A stretch of DNA of 5,512 bases from Clostridiales bacterium UBA5888 (lineage in GTDB: Bacteria; Bacillota; Clostridia; Oscillospirales; Oscillospiraceae), in contig DJEW01000029.1 in assembly GCA_002431965.1 (NCBI GenBank), positions 1,610 to 7,121 of the forward strand, in the 5' to 3' direction. Below the pieces are notes generated by a model that was not told the origin of the DNA, ran no database searches, and was given only the letters and a program-made list of their open reading frames with translations. A program made the translations under genes and the position numbers. Shown one piece after another: positions 1 through 4,672 of the stretch. The first letter of the stretch is position 1; every line of letters starts with the position of its first letter.

Positions 1-215
1 ATGCCCTTGCCCATGAGCGCAAGCTTGTCATCAAAGCTGAGCGCCTTATTCTGCAAGCAGGCGACCAGAAGCGCGATGAGGAACACGACCACTATCGGGA
101 TGGAGTAAAACCCCATGGATATTTTCAGAACATACTCAAAAACGATGCCCAGCCCAAGATACAGCACCAGAAACACGCCTATCGGCAGCAGTGCCTTCAC
201 ATTGCCCTTTTCCAC
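1..215 (-). CDS. Na+/H+ antiporter, NhaC family (N-terminal 71 residues, runs off left edge)
   Basis: Reading the minus strand from a GTG at 215-213 gives an open frame to the window edge: 71 full codons and two extra bases. The peptide starts MEKGNVKALLPIGVFLVLYL. It has two hydrophobic segments, at about residues 8-27 and 36-55, then a charged turn (LSFDDKLALMGKG). This pattern, with the KALLPIGVFL start, a GFYSIP turn and a SFDDKLA loop, is what I recall for the N-terminus of NhaC-family sodium/proton antiporters in Clostridia. Such proteins are polytopic membrane exchangers of roughly 430-480 residues, so most of the gene lies outside the window. The GTG is chosen because GAGG sits 8 bases upstream and the protein start fits the family. 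A promoter lies at 268-295. The family call rests on remembered similarity over a short piece; another ion-transporter family is possible. Confidence 0.7.
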   Translation of the reverse strand, partial: MEKGNVKALLPIGVFLVLYLGLGIVFEYVLKISMGFYSIPIVVVFLIALLVACLQNKALSFDDKLALMGKG

Positions 216-267
216 TCTTTCTACCTCGCTTATTTTTATATACAATAGTGCGCTAAGAACTGTACAC

Positions 268-295
268 ACTATAACACATATTTCGCAGATTGCAA
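268..295 (-). promoter_or_regulatory. Sigma-A type promoter for the NhaC-family gene
   Basis: On the minus strand a TTGCAA -35 (295-290) is followed after 16 bases by TATAGT (273-268). A TG one base before the -10 makes it an extended -10. Transcription would start near 261, giving a leader of about 45 bases. It lies just downstream of the terminator-like hairpin of the preceding minus-strand gene, so the antiporter appears to be its own transcription unit. Inferred from sequence only. Confidence 0.55.
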
Positions 296-317
296 ACTTT
301 TTGCGGCAAAAGCTGTG

Positions 318-357
318 AAAAACGAACGCCGGCCCGCGGCTGAACGCTGCGGGTCGG
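318..357 (-). terminator. Hairpin plus T-run ending the DUF4830-like gene
   Basis: Arms at 329-340 and 346-357 pair around a 5-base loop (341-345). Read on the minus strand, the stem has ten pairs and two A-C mismatches. Six bases after the stem comes TTTTT (322-318). It lies 25 bases past the stop of the minus-strand membrane protein gene and before the antiporter promoter, the expected place for an intrinsic terminator. On the plus strand the stem is better (12 pairs including two G-U), but no T-run follows. The slightly long gap between stem and T-run lowers confidence. Confidence 0.55.
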
Positions 358-381
358 TTGATGCCGCTGTATGGCGGACTG

Positions 382-843
382 TCACGATGCGCTGCTCTGC
401 TTTATCCCGTGCATGAATCCTGTCAGCGAATTTGTGTGTATATCCCCGGCAATTACTCGCTGCCCCTTTATGTACAGCGTCACGAGCACCGTGTCCGCCG
501 CCTGCGGGTAATTTGTCACCTCATAGGTGTATTGGCTGCACGTCTGTCCAAGATATTTGCGCAGGTCGTATCCCTGCGCCAGCTGCATCTCGTTGTAGTC
601 GCGCATCACGCCCTCCAGTGCCTCCGGCAGCGTGACGGATCTGAATTCCTCTGTCTCCGGATCTATCTCCCAGCCAAGCTCACTCAGAAAGCTCTGCCGC
701 CCTTCAAGCGTGGACAGCCCGGTCTCGTTGGATCTGTAGGCGAACAGCCATTTTGCCAGTATCGCAAGAAACAGCGCCAGCGCGCACACAAAAATGATGG
801 TCAGCGCCTTTTTCTTCGTGAATACCACAACTTTTTCTAGCAT
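382..843 (-). CDS. DUF4830-like single-pass membrane protein of unknown function
   Basis: A 153-residue protein. A short Lys-rich cytoplasmic start (MLEKVVVFTKKK) precedes one membrane helix at about residues 13-36. The rest, about residues 46-147, is a soluble domain that positive-inside topology would place outside the cell. That domain has a FLSELGWEIDPE start, a segment on the pattern DYNEMQLAQGYDLRKYLG, then TYEVTNYP, and ends with GDIHTNSLTGFMHGI. This layout matches what I remember of the DUF4830 family, found in Clostridia, whose function is not known to me. The ATG at 843-841 is preferred because GGAGGT (856-851) lies 7 bases upstream. An in-frame TTG six codons earlier would put that ribosome site inside the gene. 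It diverges from the pseudouridine synthase gene and ends at a terminator-like hairpin. No catalytic residues are recognised. Confidence 0.8.
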   Translation of the reverse strand: MLEKVVVFTKKKALTIIFVCALALFLAILAKWLFAYRSNETGLSTLEGRQSFLSELGWEIDPETEEFRSVTLPEALEGVMRDYNEMQLAQGYDLRKYLGQTCSQYTYEVTNYPQAADTVLVTLYIKGQRVIAGDIHTNSLTGFMHGIKQSSAS

Positions 844-850
844 ACCATGC

Positions 851-856
851 ACCTCC
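851..856 (-). promoter_or_regulatory. Ribosome binding site fixing the DUF4830-like start
   Basis: Minus-strand GGAGGT lies 7 bases before the ATG at 843. It rules out the upstream in-frame TTG at 861-859, which would place this site within the coding region. Confidence 0.75.
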
Positions 857-871
857 GCCAAAGCGTATTCG

Positions 872-898
872 ATAATATCTATTCAAAAACAGGTACAA
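872..898 (-). promoter_or_regulatory. Possible weak promoter for the DUF4830-like gene
   Basis: On the minus strand TTGTAC (898-893) and TATTAT (877-872) are separated by 15 bases, shorter than the preferred 17. The pair overlaps the -35 and spacer of the divergent plus-strand promoter. It is the best candidate in the short space available, but spacing is poor and the true promoter may be shifted by a base or two. Confidence 0.3.
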
Positions 899-910
899 GT
901 ATGCTATAAT
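882..910 (+). promoter_or_regulatory. Extended -10 sigma-A promoter for the pseudouridine synthase gene
   Basis: TTCAAA (882-887), a 17-base spacer, and a perfect TATAAT (905-910) preceded by TGC, which gives an extended -10. Transcription should begin near 917, leaving a leader of about 32 bases with the GGAGGT site. The consensus -10 and spacing suggest constitutive, fairly strong expression. Confidence 0.75.
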
Positions 911-936
911 ACACGGTAAATATCTCTTTCATTGTT

Positions 937-942
937 GGAGGT
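937..942 (+). promoter_or_regulatory. Ribosome binding site fixing the GTG start of the pseudouridine synthase
   Basis: GGAGGT lies 6 bases before GTG at 949. No nearby ATG in frame has a comparable site, so the GTG start is well supported. Confidence 0.8.
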
Positions 943-948
943 GGCGCT

Positions 949-1662
949 GTGCCGCAGATCAGACTTGATAAATTCCTTGCAGATATGGGCATTGCCAGCC
1001 GGAAGGAGCTGCGCGCCATTATTCGCAGCGGCCGCGCCGCTGTGGACGGCGCTGCCGTCACCGCGCCCGATGCGAAGCTCGACCCGGAGCGCAGCCGCGT
1101 CACGCTTGACGGGCGGGAGCTGACGTATTCGCGCTTTCATTATTATATGCTGTATAAGCCCTGCGGCGTTGTCACAGCGACGGAGGACACGCGCCAGAAA
1201 ACGGTAATGGATCTGCTGCCTCCGGAGCTTCGGCGCATGGGGCTTTTCCCCGTTGGGCGGCTCGACAAGGATACGAGCGGGCTTTTGCTGCTGACGGACG
1301 ACGGGGAATTTGCCCATCGCGTCATTTCGCCAAAATCTCAAGTCGTAAAAATGTATTATGCACAGGTGGAGGGCGAACTGACGGCGGAGGATGCGGCGGC
1401 ATTCGCGCGCGGCGTCGTCCTTGGCGACGGAACGCAGTGCCTCCCCGCCCGGCTTGAGATACTCGCACCCGACGAGTGCCGCGTCGCGGTTATGGAGGGC
1501 AAGTACCACCAGGTGCGGCGTATGCTTGCCGCTTGCGGAAAGCCTGTAAAAGCGCTCCATAGAGAGGCAATAGGCGCGCTGCGGCTGGATGCCGGGATGC
1601 GCGAGGGGAATTTTCGTGAACTTGACCAAAGCGAAACCGGTCTGGTATATCTCAAAACCTGA
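949..1662 (+). CDS. rsuA: RsuA-type rRNA pseudouridine synthase (probably 16S rRNA U516)
   Basis: A 237-residue cytoplasmic enzyme that converts a specific rRNA uridine to pseudouridine. Residues 4-60 form an S4 RNA-binding domain (RLDKFLADMGIASRKE, then VDG and LDGREL). The catalytic domain follows. It has the family motif GRLDKDTSGLLLLTDDGE at 103-120, with D106 as the expected nucleophile, YMLYKPCGVV at 66-75 and EGKYHQVRRMLAACG at 183-197. The length matches E. coli RsuA (231 residues). The EGKYHQVRRM and ALHREAIGALRLD motifs resemble RsuA more than RluB, which usually has an EGRNREVRR-like motif, hence the U516 call. RluE/F-like specificity cannot be excluded from sequence alone. It starts at GTG with GGAGGT 6 bases upstream and has its own promoter at 882-910. 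No clear intrinsic terminator follows, so transcription could read on toward the regulator gene. Confidence 0.9.
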   Translation: MPQIRLDKFLADMGIASRKELRAIIRSGRAAVDGAAVTAPDAKLDPERSRVTLDGRELTYSRFHYYMLYKPCGVVTATEDTRQKTVMDLLPPELRRMGLFPVGRLDKDTSGLLLLTDDGEFAHRVISPKSQVVKMYYAQVEGELTAEDAAAFARGVVLGDGTQCLPARLEILAPDECRVAVMEGKYHQVRRMLAACGKPVKALHREAIGALRLDAGMREGNFRELDQSETGLVYLKT

Positions 1663-1747
1663 CAGAAAAACAGCCTGATATCCCGCCCATTTTGAGCGTA
1701 AAAACCACAATGCGAAAAAAATTCACAAAAACCAGCAAGGATTTCTA

Positions 1748-1776
1748 TTGAAAATCACATAATATTGCGGTATTAT
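1748..1776 (+). promoter_or_regulatory. Sigma-A promoter of the PucR/CdaR-type regulator gene
   Basis: TTGAAA (1748-1753), exactly 17 bases, then TATTAT (1771-1776). Transcription should begin near 1783, giving a leader of about 77 bases. The -10 box lies within the right arm of a perfect palindrome (1757-1778), which suggests repression by a DNA-binding protein. This is the only strong promoter I see upstream of the regulator-ftsE-ftsX-hydrolase run. Confidence 0.7.
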
Positions 1777-1778
1777 GT
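1757..1778 (+). promoter_or_regulatory. Perfect 8-6-8 palindrome over the -10 box, candidate operator
   Basis: Left arm ACATAATA (1757-1764) and right arm TATTATGT (1771-1778) are exact reverse complements around the 6-base centre TTGCGG. The right arm contains the whole -10 element, so a bound dimer would block RNA polymerase. Arms are 14 bases apart centre to centre. I do not recognise it as a Fur/PerR (7-1-7), Rex or NrdR box. Autoregulation by the product of the next gene is the simplest inference but untested. Confidence 0.5.
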
Positions 1779-1796
1779 ATAAAGATAAATGCGGGG

Positions 1797-1821
1797 TTAT
1801 AGTGCTTTTTGCTATAAGCAC
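1797..1821 (+). promoter_or_regulatory. Leader with two mutually exclusive small hairpins
   Basis: In the regulator's untranslated leader TTATAG (1797-1802) can pair with CTATAA (1812-1817), or GTGCTT (1802-1807) can pair with AAGCAC (1816-1821). The two stems share bases and cannot form together. Both are only 6 bp and it matches no riboswitch class I know. It may be a coincidence of AT-rich sequence. Confidence 0.25.
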
Positions 1822-1844
1822 GTGGGAGGAAGCCGCAGAGCAGG

Positions 1845-1849
1845 GGAGG
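1845..1849 (+). promoter_or_regulatory. Ribosome binding site of the PucR/CdaR-type regulator
   Basis: GGAGG within a GGGGAGG run lies 10 bases before the ATG at 1860. A second site-like run, GGGAGGA, occurs about 20 bases further upstream but has no start codon at useful spacing. Confidence 0.7.
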
Positions 1850-1859
1850 CATTATAAAT

Positions 1860-2954
1860 ATGTCGAGCAAGATATTCCAGAACGTTATCATCCAGATGAA
1901 AGACGCCGTGGACAGAACTCTCGGCGTCGTGGACGAGCAGGGCTTTGTCGTTGCCAGCAGCGAGCTTGCAATGATAGGCTCTCGCCTTGACGACTTTCGT
2001 GTTTACGATTTTGACGGGGCGGAGCGCTATGTCGTGACCAATTCCAGAACATACTGTCCGCTGTCGGCGGAGGGTGTGAAGCTGGACTATGCCGCCTTTG
2101 TCGAGGGAACCGACTCCATGGCAAGGACGCTGTGCGCCGTTTCCGCTGTCGCCTTCAACGAGGCGAAGAACAACTACGAGGAAAAGCACAACAAGGCGGC
2201 GTTTGTCAAAAATATCATTTCCGACAATATCCTGCCGGGCGATGTATACGTGCGTGCAAAGGAGCTGCATTTTGTCACGGACGAGCCGCGCGCCGTGCTG
2301 CTTGTGCGCCAGACGGAGAACGCGGACGTATCCGCGGTGGAGGTCATATCGCGTCTTTTCCCGGACAAGCAGCGCGATTTTGTCCTCAATATCAACGAGG
2401 CGGATGTGGTCATCGTCAAGGCACTGCCAAACGCAAATTGCCCGGACGAGGTCACAAAGATCGCCCGCACGGTCGAGCGCGTCATGCATGAAGAGCTCGG
2501 CGCGAAAACCGTCATCGGCATAAGCACGAACGCCCGCCACCTCCGCGAGCTTGCTGACCGCTATAAAGAAGCACAGGTCGCCATTGACGTCGGGCGCATC
2601 TTTGAAGCGGACAAGACCATCATCAACTATGAAACGCTCGGTCTTGGGCGCATCATCTATCAGCTCCCCACGACGCTTTGCGAAATGTTCCTCAACGAGG
2701 TGTTCAAAAAGAATCCCATCGAAACTCTCGATGAGGATACGCTTGAGACCATAAACCGCTTCTTTGAAAACAACCTCAACGTCTCCGAGACCTCCCGCAA
2801 GCTGTATGTACACCGCAACACCCTTGTGTACAGGCTTGAAAAGATAAAGAAGATCACCGGGCTTGACCTGCGTGAATTTGACCACGCCATTGTTTTCAAG
2901 GTGGCAATGATGGTCAAGATGTACCTTGATTCGCTCAACAACACAAAGTATTGA
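1860..2954 (+). CDS. PucR/CdaR-type transcriptional regulator (helix-turn-helix)
   Basis: A 364-residue cytoplasmic DNA-binding protein. The C-terminus, about residues 292-352, is the typical PucR-type helix-turn-helix. It has LETINRFFENNLNVSETSR, then VHRNTLVYRLEKIKKITGLDL (317-337) and a final FDHAIVFKVAMM helix. About residues 140-262 resemble the degenerate GGDEF-like domain of CdaR proteins, with VVIVKALP (183-190), VIGIST (218-223), LADRYKEAQVAIDVGRIF (231-248) and YETLGLGRIIYQLP (257-270). No active GGDEF motif is present, so cyclase activity is not expected. Residues 1-110 resemble the N-terminal sensor region of sugar-diacid or related regulators (VDEQGFVVASSE at 24-35). The ligand cannot be deduced. 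The gene precedes ftsE by 83 bases on the same strand, so it may control or be co-transcribed with ftsEX. Its own promoter carries a palindrome that could be its binding site. Confidence 0.88.
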   Translation: MSSKIFQNVIIQMKDAVDRTLGVVDEQGFVVASSELAMIGSRLDDFRVYDFDGAERYVVTNSRTYCPLSAEGVKLDYAAFVEGTDSMARTLCAVSAVAFNEAKNNYEEKHNKAAFVKNIISDNILPGDVYVRAKELHFVTDEPRAVLLVRQTENADVSAVEVISRLFPDKQRDFVLNINEADVVIVKALPNANCPDEVTKIARTVERVMHEELGAKTVIGISTNARHLRELADRYKEAQVAIDVGRIFEADKTIINYETLGLGRIIYQLPTTLCEMFLNEVFKKNPIETLDEDTLETINRFFENNLNVSETSRKLYVHRNTLVYRLEKIKKITGLDLREFDHAIVFKVAMMVKMYLDSLNNTKY

Positions 2955-2964
2955 TGACTTTTAA

Positions 2965-2984
2965 GCCCCGCTTAAGGTCGGGGC
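2965..2984 (+). other. GC hairpin between regulator and ftsE without a T-run
   Basis: GCCCCG (2965-2970) pairs with CGGGGC (2979-2984) around an 8-base loop, 10 bases past the regulator stop. No U-run follows on either strand, so it is a poor intrinsic terminator. It could protect the upstream mRNA end, mark a processing site or act as a partial attenuator. Confidence 0.4.
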
Positions 2985-2994
2985 GCTAGAATGT

Positions 2995-3016
2995 ACCGAA
3001 TGAGATGCCGTTCGGT
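2995..3016 (+). other. Small hairpin just before the ftsE ribosome binding site
   Basis: ACCGAA (2995-3000) pairs with TTCGGT (3011-3016) around a 10-base loop, ending 5 bases before the GGAGG of ftsE. A similar CCGAAC/GTTCGG stem lies before the hydrolase gene at 4628-4649. It could influence ribosome access; the role is inferred only. Confidence 0.3.
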
Positions 3017-3021
3017 TATTT

Positions 3022-3026
3022 GGAGG
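3022..3026 (+). promoter_or_regulatory. Ribosome binding site that decides the ftsE start
   Basis: GGAGG lies 11 bases before the ATG at 3038. An in-frame ATG at 3005 lies upstream of this site and would add 11 residues that are not family-like, so it is rejected. The 11-base spacing is long but tolerable. Confidence 0.7.
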
Positions 3027-3037
3027 ACTGTAACAAT

Positions 3038-3730
3038 ATGGTTCAGATGAACAATGTCACCAAGGTCTATGAGAGCAGCAACACGGTTGCGCTTGACAAT
3101 GTCGATCTGACGATCAACGAGGGAGAATTCGTCTTCCTTGTCGGTCCGTCCGGCTCCGGCAAGACCACGCTCATGAAGCTCATCACCGGCGAGGTGTTTG
3201 CTTCCTCCGGTCAGGTCATCGTCAATGACTTTGACATGACCAATATCCGCCGCAGCAAGCTCCCGAAGGTGCGCCGCTCCCTCGGCGTGATCTTCCAGGA
3301 CTTCCGCCTTATCGATAACATGACGGTGTACGACAATGTGGCGTTTGTGATGCGCGTTGTCGGCGCTTCGCCCAAGGACATCAAAAAGCGCGTGCCGTAC
3401 GTGCTTGAGCTTGTCGGGCTTGAAGGGCGCGAGAAGCGCATGCCCAATGAGCTCTCCGGCGGCGAGCAGCAGCGTGTCGCCATTGCCCGCGCGCTCGCCA
3501 ACAATCCGCGCATGATCGTTGCGGACGAGCCGACCGGGAATCTCGACCCCGTGCGCAGTCTTGAGCTGATGCTGCTTTTTGAGAAGATAAACGAAATGGG
3601 TACGACGATACTTGTCGTCACTCACGAGAAGGAGCTTGTCAACGCTTTTGCCAAGCGCGTCATCACCATTGACGGCGGTCACGTGATAAGCGACGGAATG
3701 GATGGGTATTACAGCTATGAGATTGAGTAG
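3038..3730 (+). CDS. ftsE: Cell division ATP-binding protein FtsE
   Basis: A 230-residue ABC ATPase, the normal FtsE length. Visible motifs: Walker A GPSGSGKT (36-43), Q-loop Q87 in GVIFQDFRLI, signature LSGGEQQR (139-146), Walker B MIVADEP (159-165) followed by TGNLD, and the switch histidine H196 in VVTHE. The start MVQMNNVTKVYESSNTVALD and the FQDFRLIDNMTVYDNVAF segment are typical of FtsE rather than of LolD/MacB-type exporters. It works on the inner face of the membrane as a dimer with FtsX, using ATP to control extracellular peptidoglycan hydrolysis at the division site. Its stop overlaps the start of ftsX by 14 bases, indicating coupled translation. No good sigma-A promoter is seen in the 83 bases upstream; the only -10-like element (TAGAAT, 2987-2992) lacks a -35. 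Transcription probably comes from the regulator promoter. Confidence 0.96.
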   Translation: MVQMNNVTKVYESSNTVALDNVDLTINEGEFVFLVGPSGSGKTTLMKLITGEVFASSGQVIVNDFDMTNIRRSKLPKVRRSLGVIFQDFRLIDNMTVYDNVAFVMRVVGASPKDIKKRVPYVLELVGLEGREKRMPNELSGGEQQRVAIARALANNPRMIVADEPTGNLDPVRSLELMLLFEKINEMGTTILVVTHEKELVNAFAKRVITIDGGHVISDGMDGYYSYEIE

Positions 3731-4604
3731 ATGCGGCTATCTTATACGCGAGGGCTTCCGCAGCATTACAACGCACGGTTTCATGTCCTTCGCTTCGGTC
3801 ACGGTCATAATGGCGTGCCTTATCATCATGGGCAGCGTGTCGCTGCTGTCGGTGAATATTGACGCGCTCATAAAGGATCTTGAGGACCAGAACGAGGTCG
3901 TCGCTTTTGTGGACGACTCCATAACAGACGAGAATGAGGCCAGAGCGCTGCAGAGCAGCATCGAGGCTGTCGATAACATCAGCTCCGTTGAGTTCGTCTC
4001 CCGCACGGACGCGATGGATGCGTTCATGAGCAAGTATGACGAGTCCCTCATGGAGGGCATTGACGAGACGGTGTTCCGCCACCGCTTTGTCATCCACCTC
4101 ACGGACATCTCCCAGATGGCGGAGACGGAGCGGGAGCTCAGAAATGTCCCCGGCATCGCAAAGGTCAACGCGCATCTGGACTATGCCCAGCGCTTTGTCA
4201 CCATCCGCAATATCATCAGCGTCATTTCGCTCGTGCTCATTGTCATGCTGGTGTTCGTTTCTGTGTTCATCATGTCCAACACCATCAAGCTTGCCACCTT
4301 CGGGCGGCGCGAGGAGATCGCCATCATGAAGATGGTCGGCGCGAACAATTCCTTCATCCGTCTGCCGTTTGTGGTGGAGGGGCTGGTGCTTGGCATACTG
4401 GGCGGCGGTCTGGCGTTCTTTGCCGAGTGGGGCATATATGAGCTTATCACCGGCGAGATCGTAAGCAGCCTTACGGGCAGCTTCATTTCAGTCGTGCCGT
4501 TCCGGTCGGTCGCAATGGTTGTGCTCATCGTCTACCTCGGCACGGGCATCCTTGTCGGCGCTGTCGGCGGCGTGAACGCAATACGGAACTATTTGAAGGT
4601 CTGA
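3717..4604 (+). CDS. ftsX: Cell division permease-like protein FtsX
   Basis: A 295-residue membrane protein, the usual FtsX size. A basic N-terminal stretch (MRLSRCGYLIREGFRSI) precedes TM1 at about 21-47. An extracellular domain spans about 50-160, then come TM2 (165-188), TM3 (216-238) and TM4 (262-287), with a short cytoplasmic tail. The FtsX-family segment REEIAIMKMVGANNSFIRLPFVVEGLVLG (198-226) couples TM2 and TM3 to FtsE. The extracellular loop is where FtsX contacts its hydrolase partner (PcsB, RipC or EnvC in known systems), and a matching coiled-coil protein is encoded next. I chose ATG 3717 because MRLSxxGYLIREGFR is the family start. The ATG at 3702 would add five residues and lacks a better ribosome site. 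There is no clear Shine-Dalgarno at either, so translation is probably coupled through the 14-base overlap with ftsE. Confidence 0.95.
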   Translation: MRLSRCGYLIREGFRSITTHGFMSFASVTVIMACLIIMGSVSLLSVNIDALIKDLEDQNEVVAFVDDSITDENEARALQSSIEAVDNISSVEFVSRTDAMDAFMSKYDESLMEGIDETVFRHRFVIHLTDISQMAETERELRNVPGIAKVNAHLDYAQRFVTIRNIISVISLVLIVMLVFVSVFIMSNTIKLATFGRREEIAIMKMVGANNSFIRLPFVVEGLVLGILGGGLAFFAEWGIYELITGEIVSSLTGSFISVVPFRSVAMVVLIVYLGTGILVGAVGGVNAIRNYLKV

Positions 4605-4607
4605 AGC

Positions 4608-4624
4608 GTCATACAGCGTATGAC
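4608..4624 (+). other. Perfect 7-bp hairpin after the ftsX stop
   Basis: GTCATAC (4608-4614) and GTATGAC (4618-4624) pair around a 3-base loop, four bases past the ftsX stop. No T-run follows, so it is not an intrinsic terminator. It could stabilise or mark processing of the ftsEX message, or be a protein-binding palindrome. Confidence 0.35.
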
Positions 4625-4627
4625 CAG

Positions 4628-4649
4628 CCGAACGTTCCTGACTGTTCGG
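4628..4649 (+). other. Small hairpin before the hydrolase ribosome binding site
   Basis: CCGAAC (4628-4633) pairs with GTTCGG (4644-4649) around a 10-base loop. It ends six bases before AAGGAG. Its arms resemble the hairpin at 2995-3016 in front of ftsE. No T-run follows. Confidence 0.3.
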
Positions 4650-4655
4650 GGAAAA

Positions 4656-4661
4656 AAGGAG
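4656..4661 (+). promoter_or_regulatory. Ribosome binding site of the coiled-coil hydrolase gene
   Basis: AAGGAG lies 11 bases before the ATG at 4673, the same long spacing as for ftsE. The resulting protein starts directly with a signal peptide, which supports this start. Confidence 0.7.
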
Positions 4662-4672
4662 CATACATACCT

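Noticed and set aside
241..275. TAGTG/CACTA repeats near the antiporter promoter as a possible operator
   Set aside because: The arms are only five bases with a 16-base gap and are likely chance in AT-rich promoter sequence.
358..840. Open frame of 160 codons on the plus strand opposite the DUF4830-like gene
   Set aside because: No ribosome site and no domain. The minus-strand frame has a membrane helix, a good ribosome site and family motifs.
904..1710. Long open frame of 268 codons antisense to the pseudouridine synthase gene
   Set aside because: It covers a well-recognised enzyme gene, has no ribosome site or family motifs, and its product reads like a GC-biased mirror of the sense strand.
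1663..1747. Terminator for the pseudouridine synthase gene
   Set aside because: The stretch is A-rich on the plus strand with no stable GC stem followed by Ts, so no intrinsic terminator can be supported.
1775..1990. Possible 71-residue upstream ORF overlapping the regulator start
   Set aside because: Its ATG overlaps the -10 box, so it would not be in the transcript starting near 1783, and it has no ribosome site.
1812..2885. Open frame of 357 codons antisense to the regulator gene
   Set aside because: The sense frame encodes a clear PucR-type protein with ribosome site and promoter. The antisense product shows no known domain, so it is a codon-bias shadow.
2987..2992. TAGAAT as a -10 box for a separate ftsE promoter
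   Set aside because: No -35-like hexamer lies 16-18 bases upstream, where the sequence is the GCCCCG arm of a hairpin.
2972..3682. Open frame of 236 codons antisense to ftsE
   Set aside because: It is fully opposite a gene with all ABC ATPase motifs; no signals support it.
4593..4621. TTGAAG as the -35 of an internal promoter for the hydrolase gene
   Set aside because: No acceptable -10 at 16-18 bases; the nearest TATGAC is about 20 bases away and part of a hairpin.
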